Assembly: GCA_964634895.1 (NCBI GenBank)
Contig: CAZWJS010000015.1
Location: 1 to 31,555 of the forward strand
Length of the DNA: 31,555 bases
Direction of reading: 5' to 3'
From: CG-Epi1 sp964634895
GTDB taxonomy: Archaea > Thermoplasmatota > Poseidoniia > MGIII > CG-Epi1
Below, one piece after another: positions 7,186-14,137 of the stretch. Position numbers and translations under genes: made by a program. A model generated the notes under the pieces. The model did not search any database. It was given only the letters and a program-made list of their open reading frames with translations, and was not told where the DNA came from. Position 1 is the stretch's first letter. The number at the start of each line of letters is the position of its first letter.

Positions 7186-9807
7186 ATGATTCAGAGAACA
7201 TTGGAGAATGGTGTTCGCATTTACACCAATGTAATTTTGAAGAGCCCTCTTACTACAATTGGAATTTTAGGGCTTATTACATTACTGCTTCTTCAATCTG
7301 CATTGACTTTTGAACAGAATATGACTCGAGACATTGAGGTATACCTCCCTGAAGGTGAAAAATCGACTGATGTTTTGATAGAAGTAAGGGAAGATTGGGC
7401 TACCGACTTAATTATTGTTTACATTGAAACTGGAAACGCCAAAGATCCAAATATATTCAATGATATTGTAGTTGACAATATAACTTATGTCCCAACATTG
7501 AGGGAAATTGCTCTACTTGAACAGACTATTGATGAATATGGTCAAACTACTGATCTAGCTACTTATCAAGCTGACAGAGGTGAAAAAGATGGGATAATTT
7601 TTACACTAAGTATTTCAACATTGATTAAAGAGTTTAATTCAACAAATGCACGATTCATAGAAGCAAGTGAAGGTAAACTATTTGGTGGATTGACCATAGA
7701 GCAAAATGATGATGATTTAGTCAATGAGACAGGTACATATACTATCCCTGAAGATCAAGATAGAGTTGACCAAATTTTTGATAATACGGCATCAACCTTA
7801 CAAAATTTTGCAATCGATACGAATAATGATGAAATTATAGATACTGCCGTTATTCTCTTTGCTCTAAAATACAAAGGCGAAGATAATGATGAAGCCCAAG
7901 AAGAAATGATTGCTAAAATTCAAGCACATATTGAACAACGATATAGCCCTCGAACAGATATGACACAAACTGGATTAGTTGTTGTTCTGCATGAGGTGAC
8001 TGCAAGATTATACGATGATTTGTTGACAATGTTACCGATATCATTGGGAATTGTTTTAGGATTAATGATGTTTTTCCATAGAAATTGGCTATCGATTCCT
8101 GTTGTTTTGATTCCTATATTCTGTGCATTGATATGGACCTTAGGTATCGTGAACCTTTCGGGAGTTGTTTTGACACCAATGATTGTGGCTGCAGGACCTA
8201 TTTTAGTAGGGATTGGCGTAGATTATGGACTTCACGTAGCAAACAGAATTGTGGAATTTAAAAATGAAGGAAAGAAAATGCCTAAGGCGACATTTTTAGC
8301 ATTGTTAACGACGGGAAAAGCAACCTTCTTATGTGCTGTAACTGATACAATTGGATTTTCTGCATTATTCATATCGCCTATTGTTCCAATGCGTACAGTT
8401 GGATTCACCATGATTGTGGGAGTAGCTTGTGCATTCTTTCTAACTGTAAGTATGACGCCAGCTATGATGCAGATAACAAATTATTCAAGGCATAAATCTG
8501 AAGGATGGAAGGGAATTGCTGTATTCTCTACAAAACAATGGAAGGCAATACTTCTTATTGTTCTTTTGACTACATCTTATTCAATTGCAAGAATTGCTGC
8601 CATGGATCAAGACATAAAAGGAAATGAATCTGCACCGGAAGATATTGATTCTATAAAAAAACTAGGAGAATATTCTGAAAAATTTGAGGCTGGTCAAACA
8701 GGTATATTACTGATAAATGGACCTGAAGACAGGCCAAAACCTGCTGCAAAGGATTTAGATATTCTAGATATAATGAATTGGACACAAGGGGAAATCAATA
8801 ACCTATCAGTTGTGAATAGAAACACTGATGAACTAATAAATGTATCTGCTTTTTCAATAGTTGATTTCTTCAAGTCAGCTCACATTAATATCGCAATAGA
8901 GAACATTAATGGAGAAGTAATTTTTGAATATGATGGAAGTTTCTGGGATTTACTACATCATGAATTCTTTGATAGTACTTTATGTCAATTAGAAACTGGA
9001 GCCTTCTATACCTGTAATCAATTAAGAGATGACATGGTTGACGTTTTTTATGACTCTTTTACAGATGAGATGAGAGCTATGCTACTCACTGATGAATACG
9101 ATAAAGCATTAATTTATGTTAGTATGCCATATATCAATATTGATGATACTGCTATATTAGTAAAAGAAATTGATGAAATTGCTTACGTTAGAGACAAACA
9201 AATGCATTTCCAAGATGCTAAAATGTCTACTCTAACAGGAGGTCCGCCAGTCACAATAGCAATCAATGAAGGAATACAAAATACCCAATTTGATACGATT
9301 AAGCTCAGTCTACTTCTTGTCTTAATTACAATGATTTGTATTTTTTGGTCTGTCAAATTTGGATTTATTACTTTCTTACCCATTCTACTAGTTATTTTGT
9401 GGTATCCTGCAACTGTTGATGCAGGAGGAACAAATTTGAATATATTTACTGCTATGGTAGGTACAATCATTATAGGAATTGGCATTGATAATTCGATACA
9501 AATCACTGAAAGAGTGAGAGAAGAGGGTACTACGCCTAAAGGCATACAAAAGGCTGTAGAAAACACCGGCCAATCTGTAGTGGAAGCCACGTTTACCACT
9601 ATGGGAGGAGTGTTCTCAGGAGTTCTCATTTCATTCTTTAGTTCACAATTTATAGGATTAAGAAACTTCTTTGCCTTAATTATTACATTAGTATTGTTTT
9701 CTTTACTTATGGCTGTCTTTGCACTCCCTAGTTTCTATCATGCTCTACACGATATTACTAAGAGATATAAAGAACAAAATTGGAAAATTAGAAATAAATT
9801 TAATTAG
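7186..9807 (+). CDS. RND/MMPL-superfamily membrane transporter
   Basis: An 873-residue integral membrane protein with the duplicated RND plan: a first helix (about 24-41), a large extracytoplasmic loop (about 45-275), a block of five or six helices (about 280-440), another helix (about 450-467), a second large loop (about 470-700) and a final helix block (about 705-858). Each half has the family's transmembrane acidic motif, GIGVDYGLH in the first block and GIGIDNSIQ in the second, expected to carry the proton-relay aspartate. It resembles the MMPL/HpnN/sterol-sensing branch that moves lipids or hydrophobic compounds rather than the AcrB drug pumps. No adaptor or outer-membrane partner is nearby, as expected for an archaeon. 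The substrate is unknown. The last 8 bases overlap ribH on the other strand. Confidence 0.88.
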   Translation: MIQRTLENGVRIYTNVILKSPLTTIGILGLITLLLLQSALTFEQNMTRDIEVYLPEGEKSTDVLIEVREDWATDLIIVYIETGNAKDPNIFNDIVVDNITYVPTLREIALLEQTIDEYGQTTDLATYQADRGEKDGIIFTLSISTLIKEFNSTNARFIEASEGKLFGGLTIEQNDDDLVNETGTYTIPEDQDRVDQIFDNTASTLQNFAIDTNNDEIIDTAVILFALKYKGEDNDEAQEEMIAKIQAHIEQRYSPRTDMTQTGLVVVLHEVTARLYDDLLTMLPISLGIVLGLMMFFHRNWLSIPVVLIPIFCALIWTLGIVNLSGVVLTPMIVAAGPILVGIGVDYGLHVANRIVEFKNEGKKMPKATFLALLTTGKATFLCAVTDTIGFSALFISPIVPMRTVGFTMIVGVACAFFLTVSMTPAMMQITNYSRHKSEGWKGIAVFSTKQWKAILLIVLLTTSYSIARIAAMDQDIKGNESAPEDIDSIKKLGEYSEKFEAGQTGILLINGPEDRPKPAAKDLDILDIMNWTQGEINNLSVVNRNTDELINVSAFSIVDFFKSAHINIAIENINGEVIFEYDGSFWDLLHHEFFDSTLCQLETGAFYTCNQLRDDMVDVFYDSFTDEMRAMLLTDEYDKALIYVSMPYINIDDTAILVKEIDEIAYVRDKQMHFQDAKMSTLTGGPPVTIAINEGIQNTQFDTIKLSLLLVLITMICIFWSVKFGFITFLPILLVILWYPATVDAGGTNLNIFTAMVGTIIIGIGIDNSIQITERVREEGTTPKGIQKAVENTGQSVVEATFTTMGGVFSGVLISFFSSQFIGLRNFFALIITLVLFSLLMAVFALPSFYHALHDITKRYKEQNWKIRNKFN

Positions 9808-10204
9808 AAAGCATTGCGTCAATCGCTAAAACTGCTTTTTCAGCATAAGGCAACAACCTTTCAGTGATGTCATTTTCTTCAACACCAGGGCCTATTATTC
9901 CAAGACCGATAGGCTTCATTGAGGCTAGTTCAAGATCAATAATTGATTTAGTTACAGCTTGACCCATCACCAATCCATGATTTGTTTTACCTTTTTCAAT
10001 TATTCCCAGAACGACAGCCCCATCTATGGAATCTCTCAAAAGAAGACGCTTTAATTGTAAAGGATATTCCATAGCTCCAGGAACCCAAGACACTTCTTCA
10101 ACTATAAGATTTTTTTCTGAAGCTACTTCCTTAGCTTTAGAAACCATCTGTTTGACTAAATCATGATGAAATTGTCCTGCAACTATTGCTATTGATTTAG
10201 GCAT
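9800..10204 (-). CDS. ribH: 6,7-dimethyl-8-ribityllumazine synthase
   Basis: A 134-residue cytosolic enzyme condensing 5-amino-6-ribitylamino-uracil with 3,4-dihydroxy-2-butanone 4-phosphate to give lumazine. Family marks are an N-terminal aromatic in AGQFHHDLV, VPGAMEYPL (about 41-49), LGIIEKGKTNHG (66-77, containing the catalytic-type His76 in the place of the usual GETxH) and LGIIGPGVEE. It resembles lumazine synthase, not the paralogous archaeal riboflavin synthase, because it keeps the VPGAxExP motif and the short archaeal RibH length. Its ATG overlaps the end of the riboflavin synthase gene by 8 bases. It is the last gene of the rib operon. Confidence 0.94.
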   Translation of the reverse strand: MPKSIAIVAGQFHHDLVKQMVSKAKEVASEKNLIVEEVSWVPGAMEYPLQLKRLLLRDSIDGAVVLGIIEKGKTNHGLVMGQAVTKSIIDLELASMKPIGLGIIGPGVEENDITERLLPYAEKAVLAIDAMLSN

Positions 10205-10820
10205 TGATATGCTCCTTTGTAATTTTCGTAATGGTATCTACTGTATTACGAGTCTGAGAATCAATCTCTACATTTATCAAATCTCCAATTTCTTTCCTAC
10301 TTAAATTTGTACGTGAAAGTGTCTCTGGAATCAAATAAACATTGAAAGTATTGTCTGTGACTGATACTTTACCTACCGTTAGGCTTACGCCATTAATCGC
10401 AATATATCCCTTAGGAAAAACATATTTCATTAACTCTTCCGAAGCCTTGAAAGATATGATGTGGTTATTTTCTGGATTACTTATATTTGTTATAGAAAGA
10501 GTTTCGGATACATGGCCAGATAGAATATGTCCTCCTATTTCATCACCAAACTTGAGTGAACGTTCTAAATTTACTTCATCTGATAACTTTATTTTTTTGA
10601 GAGTAGTAGAATTGAGAGTTTCCATAATTATATCAAAAGAGATCCGATTAGCATCAATAGATACTACAGTTAAACATACACCATCAACGCAAACACTCCC
10701 GCCTAAATTCAAATCTTTGCTAAAAACTGAATCGGATTTTACTTCTAAATTAAGCAAATCTTTCTGCTCTACAATATTTGTAACAACTCCTATAGACTGA
10801 ATTATTCCTGAAAATACCAT
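10197..10820 (-). CDS. ribE: Riboflavin synthase, bacterial-type (alpha chain)
   Basis: A 207-residue protein with two tandem lumazine-binding domains. Domain 1 begins MVFSGIIQSIG and contains VCVDGVCLTV. The centre has LKFGDEIGGHILSGHV. Domain 2 contains IAINGVSLTV followed by IPETLSRTNL. This is the trimeric riboflavin synthase that dismutates two lumazines into riboflavin. Many archaea instead use an unrelated pentameric enzyme that is a lumazine synthase paralogue, so this type points to acquisition from bacteria or retention in this lineage. The gene starts 3 bases after the ribL stop and overlaps ribH by 8 bases. All conserved motif positions appear intact. The symbol follows the usual bacterial naming (ribE, also called ribC). 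Confidence 0.95.
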   Translation of the reverse strand: MVFSGIIQSIGVVTNIVEQKDLLNLEVKSDSVFSKDLNLGGSVCVDGVCLTVVSIDANRISFDIIMETLNSTTLKKIKLSDEVNLERSLKFGDEIGGHILSGHVSETLSITNISNPENNHIISFKASEELMKYVFPKGYIAINGVSLTVGKVSVTDNTFNVYLIPETLSRTNLSRKEIGDLINVEIDSQTRNTVDTITKITKEHINA

Positions 10821-10823
10821 AAA

Positions 10824-11267
10824 TTACTTCTCTGATTCATATTTCTTCCTATAAATTTTCATTATCTTAGATATAATTTTACGAGAGCCTGCTAAATCTT
10901 GTTCCATCTCAGGAAGTCTAACAACTTTTACAGATAAACCTCTTCCAGATAATTTAGTTTCCAACTTTTTACAAGTAAATAACCGTTGATCATATCCTAA
11001 AGCAATTACGTCTGGTTTAATCTCCTCAACAATTATATCAAGCATATCTCCTGTTCGACCAATTACAACTTTATCAACTGGTTTTAGATGAGAAACAACC
11101 TCAGCCCTCATTTTATCTGACAAAATAGGTTCACCTTTCATACGTCGAACTGTATCATCATTAGCTACAATTACTATAAGTTCATCTCCATACTGCTTAG
11201 CTGCATTTAGAAAATGAGCATGACCTAAATGAATTATGTCAAAAACTCCGGTAGCTACGACTTTCAT
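10824..11267 (-). CDS. ribL: FAD synthetase, archaeal RibL type
   Basis: A 147-residue cytidylyltransferase-fold protein that transfers AMP from ATP to FMN. It carries the HxGH motif (HLGH, residues 13-16), GVFDIIHLGH, and the sequence VANDDTVRRMKG typical of the glycerol-3-phosphate cytidylyltransferase/RibL family. GYDQ and RTGDMLDI follow. The open frame extends upstream to 11327, but the ATG at 11267 is preferred. It overlaps the ribB stop as ATGA, and a GGAGG ribosome binding site (11275-11279) is spaced 7 bases before it, whereas that site is only one base from the alternative ATG at 11273. Its place in a rib operon supports FAD synthetase over other nucleotidyltransferases. Bacterial RibF is unrelated in layout. 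Confidence 0.9.
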   Translation of the reverse strand: MKVVATGVFDIIHLGHAHFLNAAKQYGDELIVIVANDDTVRRMKGEPILSDKMRAEVVSHLKPVDKVVIGRTGDMLDIIVEEIKPDVIALGYDQRLFTCKKLETKLSGRGLSVKVVRLPEMEQDLAGSRKIISKIMKIYRKKYESEK

Positions 11268-11974
11268 TGACATGCCTCCACAATGCTCTGGCCCTCTAAA
11301 AACAGATATCCTTGCTCTAAAGCCCATGCTTTTGCCTCTTTTAGTGAAAGAGAATTTCCATCATCTGATAACATTTCACAGCCTAAAGCTATTGGAGGAA
11401 GATTAAGCATAGCTAAAAGTGCTACAATCAACTCAGTATGCCCTTGTCTACCCTCTAAAAGAGCTGAGTCTGCAATGCATATTGGTACATGTCCGGGACT
11501 TCTAAAATTTTTTGAAAAAAATTCTTGAGATTCTTGTTTCTTTAATGAAAAAGAATTTTCACATAAATCGGAAAATGAGCGGGCTGTCAAAGCCCGATCC
11601 TTATCTGTAATTCCTGTAAAAGTGTTTTTGTGATTAATAAAAATGGAAAAAGATGAACGCTTATCATAAGGAATTGATTGATTGCTCAACTTCCTGAGAA
11701 TCTCAAAATCATTAGATATATCACCTAATGATTCATAAATATCTCTAACAAAAGGTAAACCAAGATTCTTAGATATTGAAAATTCTGAAGCTAAGAAAAT
11801 CATCCCACCCCCTTTTTTACGTAAAAAACGAACGCTAGAATCAGTAACGCCTTTAGCCAAAAAAAAGATATCTGTTTCACCTTCCCGACCTTTAGAATCA
11901 AAGAGAAGTATTGGTTTACCTGAGTTAAGTGCGTCTATCAATTGGTCATTTCTATATGGAAGTTTTTGCGACAA
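11264..11974 (-). CDS. ribB: 3,4-dihydroxy-2-butanone 4-phosphate synthase
   Basis: A 236-residue enzyme converting ribulose 5-phosphate to dihydroxybutanone phosphate and formate. It has the acidic metal/substrate loop GREGETD (29-35), SSFSIFINHKNTFTGIT, DKDRALTA, FRSPGHV, and RQGHTEL, all RibB hallmarks and closest in wording to the archaeal monofunctional enzymes. No GTP cyclohydrolase II domain follows. The only plausible start is a TTG at 11974, because the next in-frame ATG (residue 57) lies inside the catalytic domain. The TTG start may be slightly wrong, with another TTG at codon 12. It is the first gene of the rib operon, and the ribL start overlaps its stop. Confidence 0.93.
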   Translation of the reverse strand: MSQKLPYRNDQLIDALNSGKPILLFDSKGREGETDIFFLAKGVTDSSVRFLRKKGGGMIFLASEFSISKNLGLPFVRDIYESLGDISNDFEILRKLSNQSIPYDKRSSFSIFINHKNTFTGITDKDRALTARSFSDLCENSFSLKKQESQEFFSKNFRSPGHVPICIADSALLEGRQGHTELIVALLAMLNLPPIALGCEMLSDDGNSLSLKEAKAWALEQGYLFLEGQSIVEACQ

Positions 11975-11982
11975 GATTTGTA

Positions 11983-12032
11983 CCTTATAAATCTTGATTT
12001 TAGTAGAGGGTTTAAAAAATTGCGTATATACT
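11983..12032 (-). promoter_or_regulatory. Promoter region of the riboflavin operon
   Basis: Three TATA-like elements are visible on the minus strand before the TTG start at 11974: TATATA near 12025-12030, TTTTTTAAA at 12011-12019 and TTTATAAGG at 11983-11991. The middle one would place the transcription start near 11988 with a short leader, and the outer one gives a leader near 30 bases. The innermost would start transcription inside the gene unless translation begins later. The region is too short for an FMN riboswitch, and no RFN-like element was seen. Confidence 0.35.
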
Positions 12033-12045
12033 CAAAAATTAGTAA
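12032..12045 (-). terminator. Candidate T-run terminator after the split hydroxylase genes
   Basis: Just after the TGA at 12046 the minus strand reads through ACTAATTTTTGAG, a short T-run of the kind that archaeal polymerases can terminate on. It is directly followed by the rib operon promoter elements. The assignment is positional only. Confidence 0.25.
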
Positions 12046-12600
12046 TCAATCTAAATCATAAACTACTCTATCGATATTTACTGTTGAATTCGCCTTCAGA
12101 CTGACATATCTTGTACATGAATAATCTCCTTTTTCCAATTTTACTACCATTAGTGAACCGAAATCTCTGTTACAAATTAAAGGATCTTTTTCTGATGAAG
12201 TATAGATATCATAGCCCCCCCACTCCAAACGCCAATCCTTAGTCATATCATAAATCAGGACCAACCTTTTCGCTTCAAATTCTTCCTGATGAAGTAGGGA
12301 ATAGTCGCCACCCGAATAACATAGATGACTTGAATCCCGATATTGAGGATTGAGACCTGTAGCTTTGTGCAAAAAATCCAAAAATTCTGATGATTGCCAA
12401 AAATCATCTAATACTGCTGATGCTGTTTGTCTATTGTAATGTCCAATCTTCTCTTCTCTTTCAAATTTAGAAGTTATAATTATAGATTTCAAATCTAAAA
12501 ACTTTGATAGCCGAACAAAAGGTATATCTGCTGAATTAAAAATACGATCAAGATTGGATAATGTTGAGTCTTCGAGATAATAAGGATTTATATCAACCAT
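12046..12600 (-). CDS. OGFOD1/Tpa1 C-terminal-domain-like protein (non-catalytic double-stranded beta-helix)
   Basis: A 184-residue protein whose layout follows the C-terminal domain of the eukaryotic OGFOD1/Tpa1 hydroxylases. It opens with MVDINPYYL, resembling the INPxYL that begins that domain, then has FLDFLHKATGL, CYSGGDYSLLHQEEFEA (94-110), a WRLEWGGYDIY turn (123-133) and FGSLMVVKLEKGDY. Only a first His (His104) with an acidic residue two places on survives of the iron triad. The distal His and the 2-oxoglutarate Arg that would follow the GDY strand are not recognisable, so this domain is probably non-catalytic. In eukaryotes it is fused behind the catalytic domain. Here it is a separate gene overlapping the catalytic gene by 8 bases in another frame. 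The homology call is from remembered family sequence and should be checked by profile search. Confidence 0.75.
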   Translation of the reverse strand: MVDINPYYLEDSTLSNLDRIFNSADIPFVRLSKFLDLKSIIITSKFEREEKIGHYNRQTASAVLDDFWQSSEFLDFLHKATGLNPQYRDSSHLCYSGGDYSLLHQEEFEAKRLVLIYDMTKDWRLEWGGYDIYTSSEKDPLICNRDFGSLMVVKLEKGDYSCTRYVSLKANSTVNIDRVVYDLD

Positions 12601-13168
12601 GATACCACCCCGTAACCGTCAAACGCTGGATGTCTGTTAAAATTTCTCTTACTTGATGCCAAGATTTTTTTGAAACTTCAAACATTATCAAAGAATTATA
12701 TTCTGGAACTATACTATCAACCATCTTAGATTTTCCTTCTAAATCAGCTTCAAAAAGATCCAAAGTTCCTCCCATTTCTTCCAATATCTCAGGAGTTAAA
12801 TGTAAACTATAAGCAATTATCCGGCCCTCAACTTGATCATCATGTGGGAGCAAAAAATCGCCTAGACCATAAACATAGGCTCCCATGTCTATTTTTTTGA
12901 GTTTCTTAACATTGAAAGCCTTTGAAACTTCTTTTCGCCAGATACTATCTCCTAAATCATCTCTAAGAATATTAATAGCAGGATGATCTATATCTGTCAA
13001 ATCAACACTTGACCAATAGCTAAACAAATCAGATTCTTTGAAATCATATTCAAGGCCAGCTAAAGCGTCAATAACTAAATCCAAAGTACTTTCATCCAAA
13101 AAATTTCTAACTATAGCATGTGAAAAAGGAAATGACTCCACTGACGAAATTTTCTCAACTTTTCGCAT
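12593..13168 (-). CDS. 2-oxoglutarate/Fe(II) prolyl hydroxylase, OGFOD1/Tpa1 catalytic-domain homologue
   Basis: A 191-residue dioxygenase domain. The iron ligands His109 and Asp111 lie in LLPHDDQVEGR, the distal ligand is His171 in SWHQVREI, and the 2-oxoglutarate-binding Arg182 lies in RLTVTGWYHG. Between them are AYSLHLTP, GGTLDLFE and the IVPEYNSLIMFEVS strand. This series is very like human OGFOD1 and yeast Tpa1, which hydroxylate a proline of ribosomal protein uS12 at the decoding centre. It is distinct from generic prolyl-4-hydroxylases. The ATG at 13168 overlaps the metallo-hydrolase gene by 14 bases, and the stop overlaps the second-domain gene, so the three are probably one operon. 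Enzyme class is confident. The substrate (uS12) is inferred from homology. Confidence 0.87.
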   Translation of the reverse strand: MRKVEKISSVESFPFSHAIVRNFLDESTLDLVIDALAGLEYDFKESDLFSYWSSVDLTDIDHPAINILRDDLGDSIWRKEVSKAFNVKKLKKIDMGAYVYGLGDFLLPHDDQVEGRIIAYSLHLTPEILEEMGGTLDLFEADLEGKSKMVDSIVPEYNSLIMFEVSKKSWHQVREILTDIQRLTVTGWYHG

Positions 13169-14057
13169 TTAAACGCCTCTGCCAATTTATCATACCTTCA
13201 ACGGAGCCTAAATGAGTTGCTCTCTGATGAATTCCATGATTGTCATCCGTTTGCCTAAGTCCATAAGTAGAATCAAATAAAATTTCTAAAATTTCTTTAG
13301 AAGAACGCCCCTTACTATGATTAGTGGAAATTAAAGTCATCCATTTCTGAAATTCTTCTTTTGTCTGTTTTATTGCACCAGTTGCTTTACGAGGTCCAAA
13401 ATGGGTATAATGTAAATATTTCAGACCTAATGAGGATATCTTATCAATGCTATCCAATGCTAAATCGTGTCTGTAATACCCTGGAGTAACTGGAAAAGAC
13501 TTATTTAATTCAGGATACCAAAGGCCTAATGAATCACCCACAAAAGCTTCAGAACCAAGAATCCAAGTAATATGATGTGGTGCATGACCTGGTGTGTATA
13601 ATGCTCTAAGAGTCTGTTCACCTAATTTCAACTCGAAACCATCTTCTGCAGATAGAACTCTGGATTCAGGGATAGATGTGGGTTTTCCATATAATTCTGC
13701 AACTTCTCCTAAAAAATCTCTACTACCTTTCCACCATTTGTCAATATATGTAACATGTGTACTAGCCTTAGGGTGCAAAATTGTAACTGCATTTTCACAG
13801 ATATTCATAATATGCCCACCTCCTCCAAAATGATCTAGATGGATATGCGTTGGAATTATGTAATCTATATCTAATAAATCTAGACCTGCAGCTTTAATTC
13901 CTTCAACGAGATTATCTGTTGAACAAGCAGGACCTGTTTCTATAATTACATTTTTTCTGTCCTTAATCAAATATATTGAAATAAAATTCTGTTCATCATT
14001 CGGCGATAAATCAAACCAGAATAATTTATCACTGTGCTTCTTTATTGAGACTGACAC
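13155..14057 (-). CDS. Metallo-beta-lactamase-fold hydrolase
   Basis: About 300 residues from a GTG at 14057. The zinc-binding residues of the fold are intact: THIHLDHFGG (His71, His73, Asp75, His76), TPGHAPHH (His158), VGDSLG (Asp175) and THFG (His219). It begins with the usual beta-strand pair and has a C-terminal helical region (230-300) with an HQRATHLGSVEG motif. The frame is open up to 14117, but a start there would overlap the divergent pyrG promoter region, so the GTG giving MSVSIKKHSD is preferred. It overlaps the hydroxylase gene downstream by 14 bases. Substrate is not predictable from sequence. Candidates in the fold include thioesterases such as glyoxalase II and other hydrolases. 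Confidence 0.87.
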   Translation of the reverse strand: MSVSIKKHSDKLFWFDLSPNDEQNFISIYLIKDRKNVIIETGPACSTDNLVEGIKAAGLDLLDIDYIIPTHIHLDHFGGGGHIMNICENAVTILHPKASTHVTYIDKWWKGSRDFLGEVAELYGKPTSIPESRVLSAEDGFELKLGEQTLRALYTPGHAPHHITWILGSEAFVGDSLGLWYPELNKSFPVTPGYYRHDLALDSIDKISSLGLKYLHYTHFGPRKATGAIKQTKEEFQKWMTLISTNHSKGRSSKEILEILFDSTYGLRQTDDNHGIHQRATHLGSVEGMINWQRRLNAKS

Positions 14058-14137
14058 AAAATAAGATACAAAAAGGGGTTTAAGTGGACCGACGGCCTTA
14101 TAGTGGCGTCCTAACATGTATTAGCCCGTTGAGTCAA

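Noticed and set aside
9800..10204. Archaeal-type riboflavin synthase
   Set aside because: The VPGAMEYP and LGIIGPG motifs and length are of lumazine synthase, and a bacterial-type riboflavin synthase is adjacent.
11268..11327. Longer start of the RibL frame
   Set aside because: It would overlap ribB far more, and the GGAGG spacing and ATGA overlap favour 11267.
11975..12045. FMN riboswitch before the rib operon
   Set aside because: The gap is about 70 bases, too short for an RFN element, and no matching conserved boxes were seen.
14084..14137. N-terminal extension of CTP synthase from GTG 14084
   Set aside because: It adds 18 residues before the conserved MKYIIVTGG N-terminus and overlaps the likely promoter. 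The ATG at 14138 fits the family.
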